Source: Bacillota bacterium
Lineage (GTDB): Bacteria; Bacillota; Clostridia; Christensenellales; Aristaeellaceae
Length of the DNA stretch: 64,000 nucleotides
Reading direction: 5' to 3'
Assembly (NCBI GenBank): GCA_023436585.1
Contig: JAEZIN010000016.1
Span: 60,698 to 124,697 of the forward strand
This document shows, piece after piece, positions 16,426-25,737 of the stretch (position 1 is the first letter of the stretch; every line of letters starts with the position of its first letter). Both the position numbers and the translations under genes were made by a program. The notes beneath the pieces are model-generated. The model was not told the origin of the DNA. It saw only the letters and a program-made list of their open reading frames with translations, and did no database searches.

Positions 16426-17922
16426 CTATTTCGCAAATGCCTCCAACAGCGTTTTTGCCATATCCTCCTTGCGGCAAGTAATCGTGTGCCGCACAGGCAG
16501 CGTGCGCAGCGAAGACACCTGGCCGGGCATAGGGATGCCTGTTTCCGCTTCCAGGTGCAGCGCGCAGTCAAACGCGTCCAGACCCAGGGCCGTCTCCTGG
16601 CCCAAGAGCGCGTCCGCCACATCCGCCGTAAACTTGTAAGGGTGGGCGGTGGCCACAATGATTGCTGGGGTGCGGTCCCTGGTCCGTGTCCTGTACACGT
16701 TCAGCACATGGCTGGCCACGGCGGTATGGGGGTCCATCAAATACCGGTGGCGCTGCCAGACCCTTTGTATCTCCCGGGCCGTGGCCACGTCGTCGGCATA
16801 GCCGCCTTCCATCAGCTTTTGAATGCGGCCAAGCCGCTCCCCGCCTATATCGTAGCTGCCGGTTTCCTTCAAATCCTTCATCCATGCGGTTACGAGCTCC
16901 CCGTCCCGGCCCGCCAATTCATACAAAAGTCGCTCCAGGTTGGAGGAGATCAAAATATCCATGGAGGGGGACATGGTCTTGTAGAAGGTCCGCTGGGTGG
17001 TGTAGACGCCGCGCTCCAAAAAATCCGTAAGCACGTTGTTCCGGTTGCTGGCGCACAGGAGCCGGTTTACGGGCAAACCCATCAAATGCGCATAGTATAC
17101 GGCCAGTATGTTGCCGAAATTCCCGGTGGGCACCACAAAATTCACGGGCTCACCCAGGGTGATGGCTCCCTTGTGCACCAGGTCCGCATACGCCGAGAAA
17201 TAATACACGATCTGCGGCGCCAGCCGCCCGAAATTGATGCTGTTGGCGGAGGACAAAACCTTGCCCATCGCATCCATTTCCTTTGCAAATTCCGGGCTGG
17301 AAAACAGCACCTTGACGCCTGTCTGCGCGTCGTCAAAATTCCCCTGCACGCTGATGACCAGGGTGTTTTCGCCCCCGGTGGTGGTCATCTGCATCTCCTG
17401 CACAGGGCTTACGCCATCCCTGGGGTAAAACACGGTACAGCTTGTTTGCGGCACATCCTTGAACCCCTCCAGCGCCGCCTTGCCCGTATCGCCGCTGGTG
17501 GCCACCAGTATGCTGATCTCCCGCGCCTCGCCGTTCTTCTTGGCCGCCAGCGTCGTCAGGTGCGGCAAAAGCTGCAGCGCCATGTCCTTGAATGCCAGCG
17601 TGGGGCCGTGAAACAGCTCCAGCACATGCGTAAGCCCGTCCAGCTCCTTGACCGGCGCGACCTCCGGATGGCTGAACTTATTTGTGCCATAAGCCGCCTG
17701 CGTGCTTTGATCGATCTCAGCGGCGGAATAATCCTCAAGGTAAGTTTTCAAAATCCGGGCCGCGCGCTGGGGATAAGGAATGAGCCCAAGGGCGGAAATC
17801 TCCTCCAGTGTGAATTGCGGGAACATGGCAGGCACGTACAGCCCGCCGTCCTTGGCCAGGCCGTACAGGATCGCCTGGGATGCGGTAACGCACGCGCCGC
17901 CCCTGGTGCTGAAAAAGGACAT
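16426..17922 (-). CDS. thrC: Threonine synthase
   Basis: 498 aa, the long fold-type II form of ThrC found in Clostridia and Gammaproteobacteria. It converts O-phosphohomoserine to threonine with PLP. The N-terminal FSTRGGACVTASQAILYGLA and the PLP site HGPTLAFKDMALQLLP with the Schiff-base Lys are diagnostic, and ATSGDTGKAALEGF binds the PLP phosphate. No other threonine pathway gene is adjacent. CCGGAG precedes the ATG. An imperfect hairpin with T tract lies about 30 bp upstream; it probably ends the preceding P-loop gene but could also limit read-through into thrC. A thrC promoter was not identified. Confidence 0.95.
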   Translation of the reverse strand: MSFFSTRGGACVTASQAILYGLAKDGGLYVPAMFPQFTLEEISALGLIPYPQRAARILKTYLEDYSAAEIDQSTQAAYGTNKFSHPEVAPVKELDGLTHVLELFHGPTLAFKDMALQLLPHLTTLAAKKNGEAREISILVATSGDTGKAALEGFKDVPQTSCTVFYPRDGVSPVQEMQMTTTGGENTLVISVQGNFDDAQTGVKVLFSSPEFAKEMDAMGKVLSSANSINFGRLAPQIVYYFSAYADLVHKGAITLGEPVNFVVPTGNFGNILAVYYAHLMGLPVNRLLCASNRNNVLTDFLERGVYTTQRTFYKTMSPSMDILISSNLERLLYELAGRDGELVTAWMKDLKETGSYDIGGERLGRIQKLMEGGYADDVATAREIQRVWQRHRYLMDPHTAVASHVLNVYRTRTRDRTPAIIVATAHPYKFTADVADALLGQETALGLDAFDCALHLEAETGIPMPGQVSSLRTLPVRHTITCRKEDMAKTLLEAFAK

Positions 17923-17948
17923 ATCATCACGCTCCGGTCATAATAATA

Positions 17949-17978
17949 GAAAAAGAGGCAGCGGCCCAGGCCGCCGCC
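17949..17978 (-). terminator. Intrinsic terminator after the P-loop ATPase gene
   Basis: On the minus strand GGCGGCGGCC pairs with GGCCGCTGCC (one mismatch) and is followed by TCTTTTTC. It is situated between the P-loop gene and thrC. Confidence 0.75.
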
Positions 17979-18002
17979 CCTTTGCGACTAAGCAGATTCA
18001 CA

Positions 18003-18413
18003 TCAGGCAATATACTTCTTGACAAACTCGGGGAGGCTCTCGGTGTCCTCGCTGATGGATAGTACGAAATCTACCCCGTGGCGGTCGCAAAGCCCGTCCA
18101 AACGCTCGAAAAACCATTGGGAATCCTTCAGGTCCACTTTCACCAGCTTCAAGAAGGCATCGATAAAAATGGTGCCTACATCAAAGTTCTGGGCCAGCAG
18201 GCCGCAAAGGAACCCCAGGAACATGTCCGCACTGATAATGCCGTATTCCCCGGCGTTGATGAAACGGACTTCGTGACGCAGATCAAACATATAGCGGTTG
18301 TCGTCATCGATAAAAAGCACATCACTCTTGGATTCCTTGATGGAGTGGTTGGCCAAATCTATGATGCGCTTTGTCTTGCCCGAGCCCTTTTTGCCATGTA
18401 TGACCTGAATCAT
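18003..18413 (-). CDS. Small P-loop ATP-binding protein
   Basis: 136 aa. GKKGSGKT at residues about 7-14 is a Walker A motif at the extreme N-terminus, followed by VLFIDDDNRY, a likely Walker B-like strand. The protein is far shorter than PilT although clostridial homologues are often labelled 'twitching motility protein PilT' or simply 'ATP-binding protein'; no pilus genes are near. AAGGAGG lies 9 nt before the ATG. It lies 58 bp after addB on the same strand, so the two may be co-transcribed. Function unknown; hydrolysis of ATP is inferred. Confidence 0.68.
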   Translation of the reverse strand: MIQVIHGKKGSGKTKRIIDLANHSIKESKSDVLFIDDDNRYMFDLRHEVRFINAGEYGIISADMFLGFLCGLLAQNFDVGTIFIDAFLKLVKVDLKDSQWFFERLDGLCDRHGVDFVLSISEDTESLPEFVKKYIA

Positions 18414-18471
18414 GGAGCAGCGCCTCCTTCGTTCAATTTCCTATATTGGTATTATAACGCAAAATTTCCTT

Positions 18472-21400
18472 TTATGCAATCGAATCTCCGCCGGGATCCT
18501 TCAAAGCCGTCCGCGCTTTCAGTTCCTCCAGCGACAAGGCGGAAAGGTACCTGGGTCTGGCGCCGGGAAGGCGCGCGTCCCAGCGGCAGACGCCGGCGTA
18601 GTCGCAATACTGGCACGCGCTGAACGTATTCGTCCTGGCCGGGGAGATGGCGATTTCGCCTTTGCGCATGGAGGATGCCAGCTTCTCCGCGGCGCGTTTG
18701 GCGTGGTCCAAAAGACCATGCATTTCCTCAAGCGACGCGGCGGACGCGTAGGCGGACAGCGAACCGTCCTTGTTGAACACCTTGTTCATGCTGGTGCCAT
18801 CTTTGTCCATAGCGCCTACCACCGTGACATCGGAAAGCACGATGCCGCGCAGCCGCAAAATCTGCGCGATCTCCCGCTCGGCCTGTTCCTTCAGGCCTTC
18901 CTCCATATCCACCAGCGGGTCGTCGATGTGGAAGTAGAACGCGCCGGCAGGTTCCGCGCCGGGCTTTGCGCTCAGGGATGCCATCAGGTACAAAAGAAGC
19001 TGCAATTGCAGCCCCCAATAGATTTGGGTGGGGTCCAGCTCCCGGCGGCCGCTTTTGTAGTCCACCACGCGCAGGTAGACGCTTTCTCCGTCTTCGTACA
19101 GGTCTACCCGGTCAATGACGCCACGGAGCAAAACCTCCGCCCCGTCGGCCATTTGAAGGCGGATGGGCGGCAAAAGGCTGTCGGGTGTACCAAAACCCAC
19201 TTCCGCCATTTGGGGGCGGAAACTGCTGCTCTTCATATGCCTTGTGAACATCCAGGCTGCCCTGCGTATAATTCTCAAATACTTTTTGCCAAGGGCCTTG
19301 GTTTGGGCGTTTTCGCCCAGAGGCCCCTCCGCCCAGGATTGTTCGATGGGGGAAAGCACCTCGTCCATCAGGCTGTCGCATTCTTCGCGGCTCATGTCCG
19401 GCCAGGCGGGATGCTGCGCCGTCTTTTCCATGAAATCCTTTAATGCGCCGTGGAAAACCGTGCCCACGTCAGCGGTGGTCAAGGCCCATTCCTTCCGTGG
19501 CACGGGCTGCAAGCCGTAATGCACAAAGTGCTTGTAGGGGCACTGGGCATACTCCTCCAGGCGGCTGACGGACATGGTCTGATGGCCGAACAGCCGTAAC
19601 GCCGTCCCGGGCTGCAGGGGCCTCGCGTCCAGCCTGCTGGATAATGCCTGTACGATGGACGTTGCCTGCGTCTTGGTGCCTGGGTCCGCGTACAATGAGG
19701 CCCAGGCATCCATCCAGGGGCCGGGGAGGGCTTCCTCCAGGCTTGCGCCGTCCCACAGCGCCGACAGCCGCAGTGCCAGCCCGTCCAGCGCGGGTATGGG
19801 GGCCAGGGGCTCCTTGGAGCCGGAAGGCCCCGTGACGCCGCCCATTTCCACAAGCTGCGGGAACAGCCGCGTTTTCAGCAGCGTCAAAAATCCCGCCGGC
19901 CGCTGGCTCTGGCCGCTTTGCGTGGCCTGGGCGTGGCTCAAAAAAAGCCTTTCGGTGGGCAGCGTCAGCGTCCGCTTCAAGTCCGTTCTTGCCAGATGAT
20001 CACGCCCGTCGCCGTTTACGCCCAGATGTGTGTCGGCCAGCGTCTCCAGCTGCTCCCGTTCCTCATCACGTAAAAGGCTCCCGTTTTCCGACTGAAGCAG
20101 GCCGTCGCCAAGGCCCATCACGAACATGGCCCGGATGGCACCCGGCATCACATGGCCGATCTCGCCGCACACCACCGTATCGGGGGAGGGCGGCAGCGCG
20201 CTCAATTCCCCCGCGGAAAAGCCTGCGGCCAGCCAGGCAGCCACCTGAGTGGACGGTGCCCGAAGACCGGCAAGCAAATCGTGCATCTGGTCCAGCGTGC
20301 CCAGCAAAAACTGCCAGACCTGCCTGGTTTGAGAGGCTTGGGCCGCCATGTTCAGTTTAAGCAGCCTTTCCTCTTCCTTTTGCAGCGTAGCGTAGGCATC
20401 CACCTGCTCCAAAAGGCGGAAGATGGCCTTCAGCGATTCGGTCGCCTCCCTGGCTTTATTTAGCGCCGCCTGCATTTCCTGAAGGGGTTCGATCAAAGCC
20501 CTGCGGGCAGGCTCCAGGCGCGCGGCCTCCTCCTTGTCGCCCCTTGTAAACGGCTTACGCCAGCGCTCGCCGTAGATGCCGTTGGCAATGGCGTAATTCT
20601 CCAGCCGGTGGCAATCCTCCGGTAAAACCGGCGAATATCCGGATTTAATGCAGGCCAATATATCCGCCCTGGCGTACCCTTTGGATGCTGCCCGGAGCGC
20701 GTGCGTCAGGAAACGGATCAGCCCGTGGGATTCGGCAGGCACCTTCTCCTCCAGGTAAAAGGGGATGCCGTAGCTTGTAAACACGGCGTGGAGGATGGAG
20801 CCGTAAGCCTGCAGGCTGCCCGCCGCCACCGCCATCTCGCCCCAGGGGACGCCCGCTTCATGGAGCCTGATCATCTGGGATGCGGCCTCGTGGGCCTCGG
20901 CATAGGGGTTGGGGGCGGCGAACAGAGAGATGGCTTCCGGCTTGTCGGGATAGGCATAGGCCGGGTGGGCAAACAGGTTCGCCTCCAGATGGGCGATTTC
21001 ATTCATTGCGTGAAGGGGCGTTTCGTCAAGATACTCCCATGCGCAGGGTATGTTCTGCGCCTGCAGCGTTTTTGCAAACCGCTGGGCGCTTTGCCTGGCG
21101 GGCAGGTACAGGTATCCATCCCGGGCCTGGGGCCGGTCCATGGTAAGGGCCACGGTCATGGCAGCGCATAGCTGCGCCCCGGCGCATAGAAGCTGGCATA
21201 GCTGGGGAGGCAGTATATCAAAGCCGTAGGCGAAGACATGGGCGTTCTCAAACAGCCCGCTTTGGGGAAGCCGCCTGGCCGCCTCGTCCTGCACATCCTC
21301 CCCGTCCACAAAGCGGCCGGAAAGCTGTGTCTCATAGGCCTGCCAGCAGCGGGCGATATCGGTGAGCTTCTGCTGAAAAGCGCCATTCGGTAAAGCCGAT

Positions 21401-21822
21401 GCGTGTTCCAGCAGCCCGTCCGCCGTCAGGCGGCCACGCTTGAAATCGGCGATAAGGCTGCTCATCTTCTCCACCAGCCCAACGTGGCCGGCGGCCCGCC
21501 TGTAATACACAAGCTCCTTTTGCACCTGGTTCACGGCGCGGCTCAATGCCATCCGCTTGCCCCGGCCGTCCAGGGGCACCCTTCCGTCGGTGCCGGCCGC
21601 GTCGAATATCCTTTGCGTCAGGCGCGAGGGGGACAATACCTGAATGTTGAAAAAGCCAGGCAGGTCAAGGCGGCGGATGAGCTCCACCTCCGCCTGCAGC
21701 GTATACTGCTCCGGCACCAGCAAAAGGCAGGTGCCGCCTTGCTGATATATTTTGCCTATTTCTGTAATGATATGGGGCAGGAGCCTGTGCATCCGGCCCC
21801 CCAGGATGGTGACTTCTCCCAT
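18472..21822 (-). CDS. addB: ATP-dependent helicase/nuclease subunit B (AddB)
   Basis: 1116 aa, the size expected of AddB, which with AddA resects double-strand breaks. The C-terminus has the PD-(D/E)xK nuclease core (VVDYKSGRRE, then QLQLLLYLM) and iron-sulfur cysteines: one in EYAQCPYKHF and the set CQYCDYAGVC near the end. The N-terminus has LLLVPEQYTLQAE, typical of the family, but the usual Walker A (GxAGSGKT) is replaced by GGRMHRLLP, so ATP binding here is doubtful. No addA follows or precedes it, unlike in most Firmicutes. Start: GGAGGGG before ATG; 16 extra in-frame codons upstream were excluded. Confidence 0.88.
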   Translation of the reverse strand: MGEVTILGGRMHRLLPHIITEIGKIYQQGGTCLLLVPEQYTLQAEVELIRRLDLPGFFNIQVLSPSRLTQRIFDAAGTDGRVPLDGRGKRMALSRAVNQVQKELVYYRRAAGHVGLVEKMSSLIADFKRGRLTADGLLEHASALPNGAFQQKLTDIARCWQAYETQLSGRFVDGEDVQDEAARRLPQSGLFENAHVFAYGFDILPPQLCQLLCAGAQLCAAMTVALTMDRPQARDGYLYLPARQSAQRFAKTLQAQNIPCAWEYLDETPLHAMNEIAHLEANLFAHPAYAYPDKPEAISLFAAPNPYAEAHEAASQMIRLHEAGVPWGEMAVAAGSLQAYGSILHAVFTSYGIPFYLEEKVPAESHGLIRFLTHALRAASKGYARADILACIKSGYSPVLPEDCHRLENYAIANGIYGERWRKPFTRGDKEEAARLEPARRALIEPLQEMQAALNKAREATESLKAIFRLLEQVDAYATLQKEEERLLKLNMAAQASQTRQVWQFLLGTLDQMHDLLAGLRAPSTQVAAWLAAGFSAGELSALPPSPDTVVCGEIGHVMPGAIRAMFVMGLGDGLLQSENGSLLRDEEREQLETLADTHLGVNGDGRDHLARTDLKRTLTLPTERLFLSHAQATQSGQSQRPAGFLTLLKTRLFPQLVEMGGVTGPSGSKEPLAPIPALDGLALRLSALWDGASLEEALPGPWMDAWASLYADPGTKTQATSIVQALSSRLDARPLQPGTALRLFGHQTMSVSRLEEYAQCPYKHFVHYGLQPVPRKEWALTTADVGTVFHGALKDFMEKTAQHPAWPDMSREECDSLMDEVLSPIEQSWAEGPLGENAQTKALGKKYLRIIRRAAWMFTRHMKSSSFRPQMAEVGFGTPDSLLPPIRLQMADGAEVLLRGVIDRVDLYEDGESVYLRVVDYKSGRRELDPTQIYWGLQLQLLLYLMASLSAKPGAEPAGAFYFHIDDPLVDMEEGLKEQAEREIAQILRLRGIVLSDVTVVGAMDKDGTSMNKVFNKDGSLSAYASAASLEEMHGLLDHAKRAAEKLASSMRKGEIAISPARTNTFSACQYCDYAGVCRWDARLPGARPRYLSALSLEELKARTALKDPGGDSIA

Positions 21823-21955
21823 TCTCACCCCTCCAAGTCCATTATGCCACGATGTATACAGGCACGTCAAATGCGGCTTTCAAAATGGGGAAAAATGGGG
21901 TATCATGGAAGAGAGAAGGAAATGGGGGAATTATTTCGGATCATCAAACAACAAA

Positions 21956-22116
21956 AGGGCTGTCACGTCAGTTGCATCATGTCATAAAGATGCAAGAAGA
22001 TGGCATCCGAAGGTTTCCAAAGGGCGATCGGAAAGCCCTTTGGTCGCGTCCGCAGACGCGAAATCCTTCTCCTTGCGTAACCTTATTCGCTATTTTGCGC
22101 TTAGTACGACAGCCCC
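21956..22116 (+). mobile_element. Structured dispersed repeat, copy 4, with terminal inverted repeats
   Basis: The element is bounded by GGGCTGTC (21957-21964) and GACAGCCCC (22108-22116). The left arm contains a hairpin TTGCATC/GATGCAA. The core at 22006-22065 has CCAAAGGG/CCCTTTGG with loop CGATCGGAAAG, and TCGCGTC/GACGCGA with loop CGCA. It occupies the intergenic space between divergent addB and the phosphoesterase gene and has no coding capacity. Confidence 0.75.
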
Positions 22117-22147
22117 TATGTCGATACGCTGAAACGGAGGAACCATT

Positions 22148-22984
22148 TTGCGGTTATTGATCCTGGCGGATGTCCATGCAAACGTTCCGGCCCTCAAAGC
22201 CGTACTGGATTATACGTCCCGTTGGCACTTCGACACGATCCTCTCCCTGGGGGACCAATTGAATTACGGTCCTATGCCAAGGGAAACCCTCGCGCTTTTG
22301 AAGGACGCCGGGGCAAGGCTTTTATTGGGCAACCATGAAGCAAGGCTTTTGAAGCTGCGGGCGGGCGATAAGGACCTGAACGAAAGCAACAACTGGTCCA
22401 TGCTCCGCTGGACCGATCAGCACATAGGTGCAGAGCGCCTTGACTATGACAGAGAAGCGGTATACGGCGATACGTTTTTGACCCATGCCGTGCCAGGCGA
22501 TCTGAACCGCCTGATACGCTCGCACGATACGGCCGAGATGGATTCTATCCTTAAAGAAATGCCCCAAAAGCGCCTCGTCTGCGGCCATAACCACGCGCCA
22601 TGGAAGCATACATGGCAGGGCAGGGAATTTTACTGTGTGGGCAGCCTGGGGATGCTGGAGGACAATATTGGTTCCAAGGCTGCTTTCGCGCTGATGGAGG
22701 ATGACAGGATCGAGATGTTCTCCATCCCGTATGATCCGGGTCCCTTAAAGGCTGCCTTTGTGCAAAGCGGGCTTGCACACGCTGCCCCCGAGTTTGCCCG
22801 GGTGGTGCATCAAACGATGCTCACCGGCGCGCAGGAACTGACGCTCCGGTTTGTGGATGCCGTCCGGGATGCGGCTTATAAGAGCAATATCCCCTGGCAG
22901 GGCCGGGAGGCCTTTCATTTGGCGGCGGAAAGCTTTCCCTGGCCGGAGGATGTTTCCTGTGAGGATTTCTGGCGCCGCCCGTAA
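22148..22984 (+). CDS. Metallophosphoesterase (calcineurin-like)
   Basis: 278 aa. The motifs of the binuclear-metal phosphoesterase family appear in order: DVHAN (D-x-H), GDQLNYGP (GD), GNHE, a His in THAVPGD, and GHNHAPW (GH-x-H). It hydrolyses phosphomono- or diesters; the substrate cannot be told, although the size and layout resemble YfcE/MJ0936-type enzymes. Translation starts at TTG 7 nt after GGAGG; there is no better ATG before the DxH motif. It is followed after 14 bp by mnmE, with which it probably shares a transcript. The C-terminal 80 residues after GHxH are helical and of unknown role. Confidence 0.88.
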   Translation: MRLLILADVHANVPALKAVLDYTSRWHFDTILSLGDQLNYGPMPRETLALLKDAGARLLLGNHEARLLKLRAGDKDLNESNNWSMLRWTDQHIGAERLDYDREAVYGDTFLTHAVPGDLNRLIRSHDTAEMDSILKEMPQKRLVCGHNHAPWKHTWQGREFYCVGSLGMLEDNIGSKAAFALMEDDRIEMFSIPYDPGPLKAAFVQSGLAHAAPEFARVVHQTMLTGAQELTLRFVDAVRDAAYKSNIPWQGREAFHLAAESFPWPEDVSCEDFWRRP

Positions 22985-22998
22985 TCAAGGAGGATTGT

Positions 22999-24357
22999 AT
23001 GCACTTTGATGATACCATCGCCGCCATCGCCACGGCTGCGGGCCAGGGCGGCATTGCCATACTGCGCATCAGCGGACCGGATGCCGGAAATGTGCTGCGG
23101 CGCGTCTTTCATCCAGCAAAGGGGGAGAAGGAAGCCTTCCCTTCCCATCTTCTTGTGTACGGCCATGTGGTCAGAGGAAATGAAAAGATCGACGAGGCCA
23201 TGGCGGTTTTGATGCGCTCCCCCCGCAGCTATACCAGGGAGGATGTGGCAGAAATCCACACCCACGGCGGGCAAGTGATGGCGGGTTTGGCTTTGGAGCT
23301 TGCGCTGGCGGCAGGAGCCAGGCAGGCGGAGCCGGGGGAGTTTACCCGCCGGGCCTTTTTGAACGGAAGGCTCGACTTGAGCCAGGCGGAAGCGGTGATG
23401 GGCCTCATATCCGCCGGTGGGCGTCAGGCGGCGAAGGCCGCCATGCGCCAGCTCGGCGGTGGGCCCAGCCAGTTCATCCGGGAGGCCCTGGACAGGCTCT
23501 TTGGCCTCATGGCCGGCCTGGAGGCCGCCATCGACTATCCCGAGGAGGTGGAGGAGGCGGAAGCCACCAGCAGCCTTCGGGATGGCGTGCTGACTTTGGC
23601 CAACCGTCTGGAGGATGCCTGTGACGAGCGCGGTGTGAAAATGCTGGAGCATGGCATGGATGTGGTGCTGTGCGGCCGGCCCAATGTAGGAAAAAGCTCG
23701 CTGCTCAACGCTCTCTTGGGAGAGGACAGGGCTATCGTCACCGATGTTCCCGGCACCACCAGGGACATCCTTACCGGGAGCATCGAAATAAATGGCCTGC
23801 CGGTCACGTTAAGCGACACGGCAGGCCTGCGGGATACAAGCGATACGGTGGAAAAGATCGGCGTACTTAGGGCGCAAAAGGCCGTGGCTCAGGCGGATGT
23901 GGTGTTGCTGATGATCGACGCCGGGCAGCTCCTATCGAGGGAGGATGAGGATTTGCTGCTTTCCCCGCCGGAGGGGGAGTTCGCCGTTGTCCTCAACAAG
24001 AGCGATCTTGCCCCCATGGTGTCTTTGGAGAAAATACAAGAACTTTGTCCCTTTGCCCCTGTGCTCGCCCTTTCCGCCAGGACAGGGGAAGGGCTCAAAG
24101 AGCTGAAAGCGTATCTTGCGCAGAAGGCGGGGGAGCCTTCCCGCCTGGCCATTACCGCCTCCCGCCACCTGGCCGCCGCCCGGCGGGCAGTGACCAGCCT
24201 TCGCCAGGCCGCGTTAAGCCTTGCATCCGGCGTTCCCCTGGACCTTGCCGCCGTGGATATGCGGGATGCCCTTTCCGCCCTTTCGGAAATCACCGGGGAT
24301 GAGGTGGAGGAACGGATTCTGGATCAGGTGTTTTCACAATTCTGCGTGGGCAAGTAA
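22999..24357 (+). CDS. mnmE: tRNA modification GTPase MnmE
   Basis: 452 aa. With MnmG it installs carboxymethylaminomethyl groups at U34 of tRNA. The N-terminal formyl-THF-binding domain starts DTIAAIATAAGQGGIAILRI. The central G domain has GRPNVGKSSLLNALL, DVPGTTRDI, DTAGLR and NKSD. The C-terminal FCVGK is the variant of the conserved C-(I/L)-GK motif whose Cys is typical. AAGGAGG precedes the ATG. The gene is not next to mnmG here, in contrast to the usual rnpA-yidC-jag-mnmE-mnmG cluster. Confidence 0.96.
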   Translation: MHFDDTIAAIATAAGQGGIAILRISGPDAGNVLRRVFHPAKGEKEAFPSHLLVYGHVVRGNEKIDEAMAVLMRSPRSYTREDVAEIHTHGGQVMAGLALELALAAGARQAEPGEFTRRAFLNGRLDLSQAEAVMGLISAGGRQAAKAAMRQLGGGPSQFIREALDRLFGLMAGLEAAIDYPEEVEEAEATSSLRDGVLTLANRLEDACDERGVKMLEHGMDVVLCGRPNVGKSSLLNALLGEDRAIVTDVPGTTRDILTGSIEINGLPVTLSDTAGLRDTSDTVEKIGVLRAQKAVAQADVVLLMIDAGQLLSREDEDLLLSPPEGEFAVVLNKSDLAPMVSLEKIQELCPFAPVLALSARTGEGLKELKAYLAQKAGEPSRLAITASRHLAAARRAVTSLRQAALSLASGVPLDLAAVDMRDALSALSEITGDEVEERILDQVFSQFCVGK

Positions 24358-24393
24358 ATCAGGCTTTATGAAGATCATGGAAAGGGGTATGGC

Positions 24394-24777
24394 ATGTATC
24401 AATTATCGGCTCCCGGTTTCACCTTGCAAATATATAATATCATTCTGTACAACGGGGCCCCCACCGATATGAATATTTCTGTTGTATGCGGCGGGTATGC
24501 GGGCGGCATGCAAATGGAGATTTTCGATTCGCAGCTTTGTTCCTTTGCCGTTCAATTGAAGGCAATGTACGATGACCTGAAAGGTACCGTTGAGATCAAG
24601 GAGGCGTTTGGGGATCAGGCATATATTCGTTTTGCGTGTGACCATTGGGGACACATCACCATATCCGGGGAACTGTTTGAAGGCGAGAATTATTTGAAAT
24701 TCAGTGCAAACATCGACCAGACGTACCTGAAGGATTTTTCGGAAAAACTGTACGACAGCTATGGCAAGGGAGCGTGA
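24394..24777 (+). CDS. Hypothetical protein, WapI/DUF6228-like
   Basis: 127 aa with no signal peptide or membrane segment. The pattern FAVQLKAMYDDLKG followed by WGHITISGELFEG resembles small beta-rich proteins annotated as WapI-family immunity or DUF6228; this match is from memory of the motif and is tentative. AAAGGGG lies 6 nt before the ATG. It follows mnmE by 36 bp and converges on a minus-strand gene 30 bp away. If it is an immunity-like protein, its cognate toxin is not in the window. Confidence 0.5.
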   Translation: MYQLSAPGFTLQIYNIILYNGAPTDMNISVVCGGYAGGMQMEIFDSQLCSFAVQLKAMYDDLKGTVEIKEAFGDQAYIRFACDHWGHITISGELFEGENYLKFSANIDQTYLKDFSEKLYDSYGKGA

Positions 24778-24806
24778 CCCCTTGCGTGAGGGGAGAGTTT
24801 GCTAGG

Positions 24807-25325
24807 TTATGTGGGATAATAGGATTCCACATAGAACCATTTTTCCGCAAGCCGTTCCACTTCGATATAGCCTTTTCCGTTTATCCCTCCGCCTTCCCAG
24901 CGCCATGCGTTCTCCTCTTCTTTGACAAGCTTTTGGTCTTCATTATCCGGCGGCGGATATTTGTCGGCCGGTATATAGGCAAGCATGGCAGTTGACTCCC
25001 TGAAATAGAAGAAGCCGTTAAAATCAAAATACACGATGCCATCCCAGTTTGACCCATTGACAGCAGTTAACTCGGTCCGCTTAAACAGGGCTTGCAGCGC
25101 GTCTGTTGCGGCATCGTGCCTTTGAACATACTGTCCTTTTGCGTCGGCGATTGCCTGCGGAAGTACCGCCGCCTTTTCGTGTAAAAAGGAGAGCATGGCC
25201 TTCCTGGGGGACGCTGTTAACCGCGTTGCAAGGGTTGCTGCGGTTAGTGCGATGAGGAGGAGAATGGCCAGCATGGAAGCGGATAGTACGATGATGTTCT
25301 TATGCTTTTGTACAAAAGCCCTCAT
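24807..25325 (-). CDS. Membrane-anchored hypothetical protein
   Basis: 172 aa. A short cytoplasmic basic start (MRAFVQKHKN) is followed by one strong transmembrane helix at about residues 11-33, leaving about 135 residues outside the cell. The outer part has many aromatic residues (GIVYFDFNGFFYFRE) and no known catalytic motif. GAGGAAG precedes the ATG. It lies 33 bp downstream of the gene at 25359 on the same strand, so they are likely co-transcribed. I do not recognise the family. Confidence 0.65.
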   Translation of the reverse strand: MRAFVQKHKNIIVLSASMLAILLLIALTAATLATRLTASPRKAMLSFLHEKAAVLPQAIADAKGQYVQRHDAATDALQALFKRTELTAVNGSNWDGIVYFDFNGFFYFRESTAMLAYIPADKYPPPDNEDQKLVKEEENAWRWEGGGINGKGYIEVERLAEKWFYVESYYPT

Positions 25326-25358
25326 GCTTCTTCCTCTTTCAGCGAAATACAGATGCCT

Positions 25359-25700
25359 TCAACCAAAACTTCTCACGACTTCGATTTTTCCGACGATATG
25401 ATGATTGAAATCGTCGAGTTCTTCCGCGGGAATCCAAAGCTCCTGATGGTAACCTGCGCCGACAGTTTGTATCTCGTAACGTTTGATGAAATCATCCTCA
25501 ATCTCAAATTTAGTCACAAAGCCCCGGTATCCGGAGGCTTTGTCGTGTATGTTCCATTTCTGCGCGATTTCGCAGGCGTACTTTTCATTCAGCACCGGGT
25601 AAAAGATCGGCTGTTCCGGAAGCCGGGGCGGAAATGCGCAGTATCCGCTATTGGCTATCAACTGAAGTTCCGCCTGGCCAACAGGCCTGAACAAAATCAT
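25359..25700 (-). CDS. Small protein, 'ADP-ribosylation/crystallin J1'-like
   Basis: 113 aa. MILFRPVGQAELQLIANSGY, RLPEQPIFYPVLN, FVTKFEIEDDF and QELWIPAEELDDFN form a compact, well-conserved pattern that I recall from bacterial proteins labelled ADP-ribosylation/crystallin J1; that label is historical and the activity is not demonstrated. Conserved Arg, His and Glu residues would fit an RNA- or nucleotide-binding fold, but this is speculation. TTGAGGTG lies 5 nt before the ATG. The downstream neighbour is a membrane-anchored hypothetical protein. Confidence 0.6.
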   Translation of the reverse strand: MILFRPVGQAELQLIANSGYCAFPPRLPEQPIFYPVLNEKYACEIAQKWNIHDKASGYRGFVTKFEIEDDFIKRYEIQTVGAGYHQELWIPAEELDDFNHHIVGKIEVVRSFG

Positions 25701-25737
25701 GCAATCACCTCAAGGTTCTTTTCACTGGGGGAAAACG

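Noticed and set aside
16216..17943. 575-codon plus-strand frame across thrC
   Set aside because: Antisense to a full-length threonine synthase with correct motifs; no motif of its own.
22006..22065. Dispersed repeat core as an ordinary intrinsic terminator
   Set aside because: Neither hairpin is followed by a T tract, the loop CGATCGGAAAG is conserved, and one copy lies between divergent genes, none of which fits a simple terminator.
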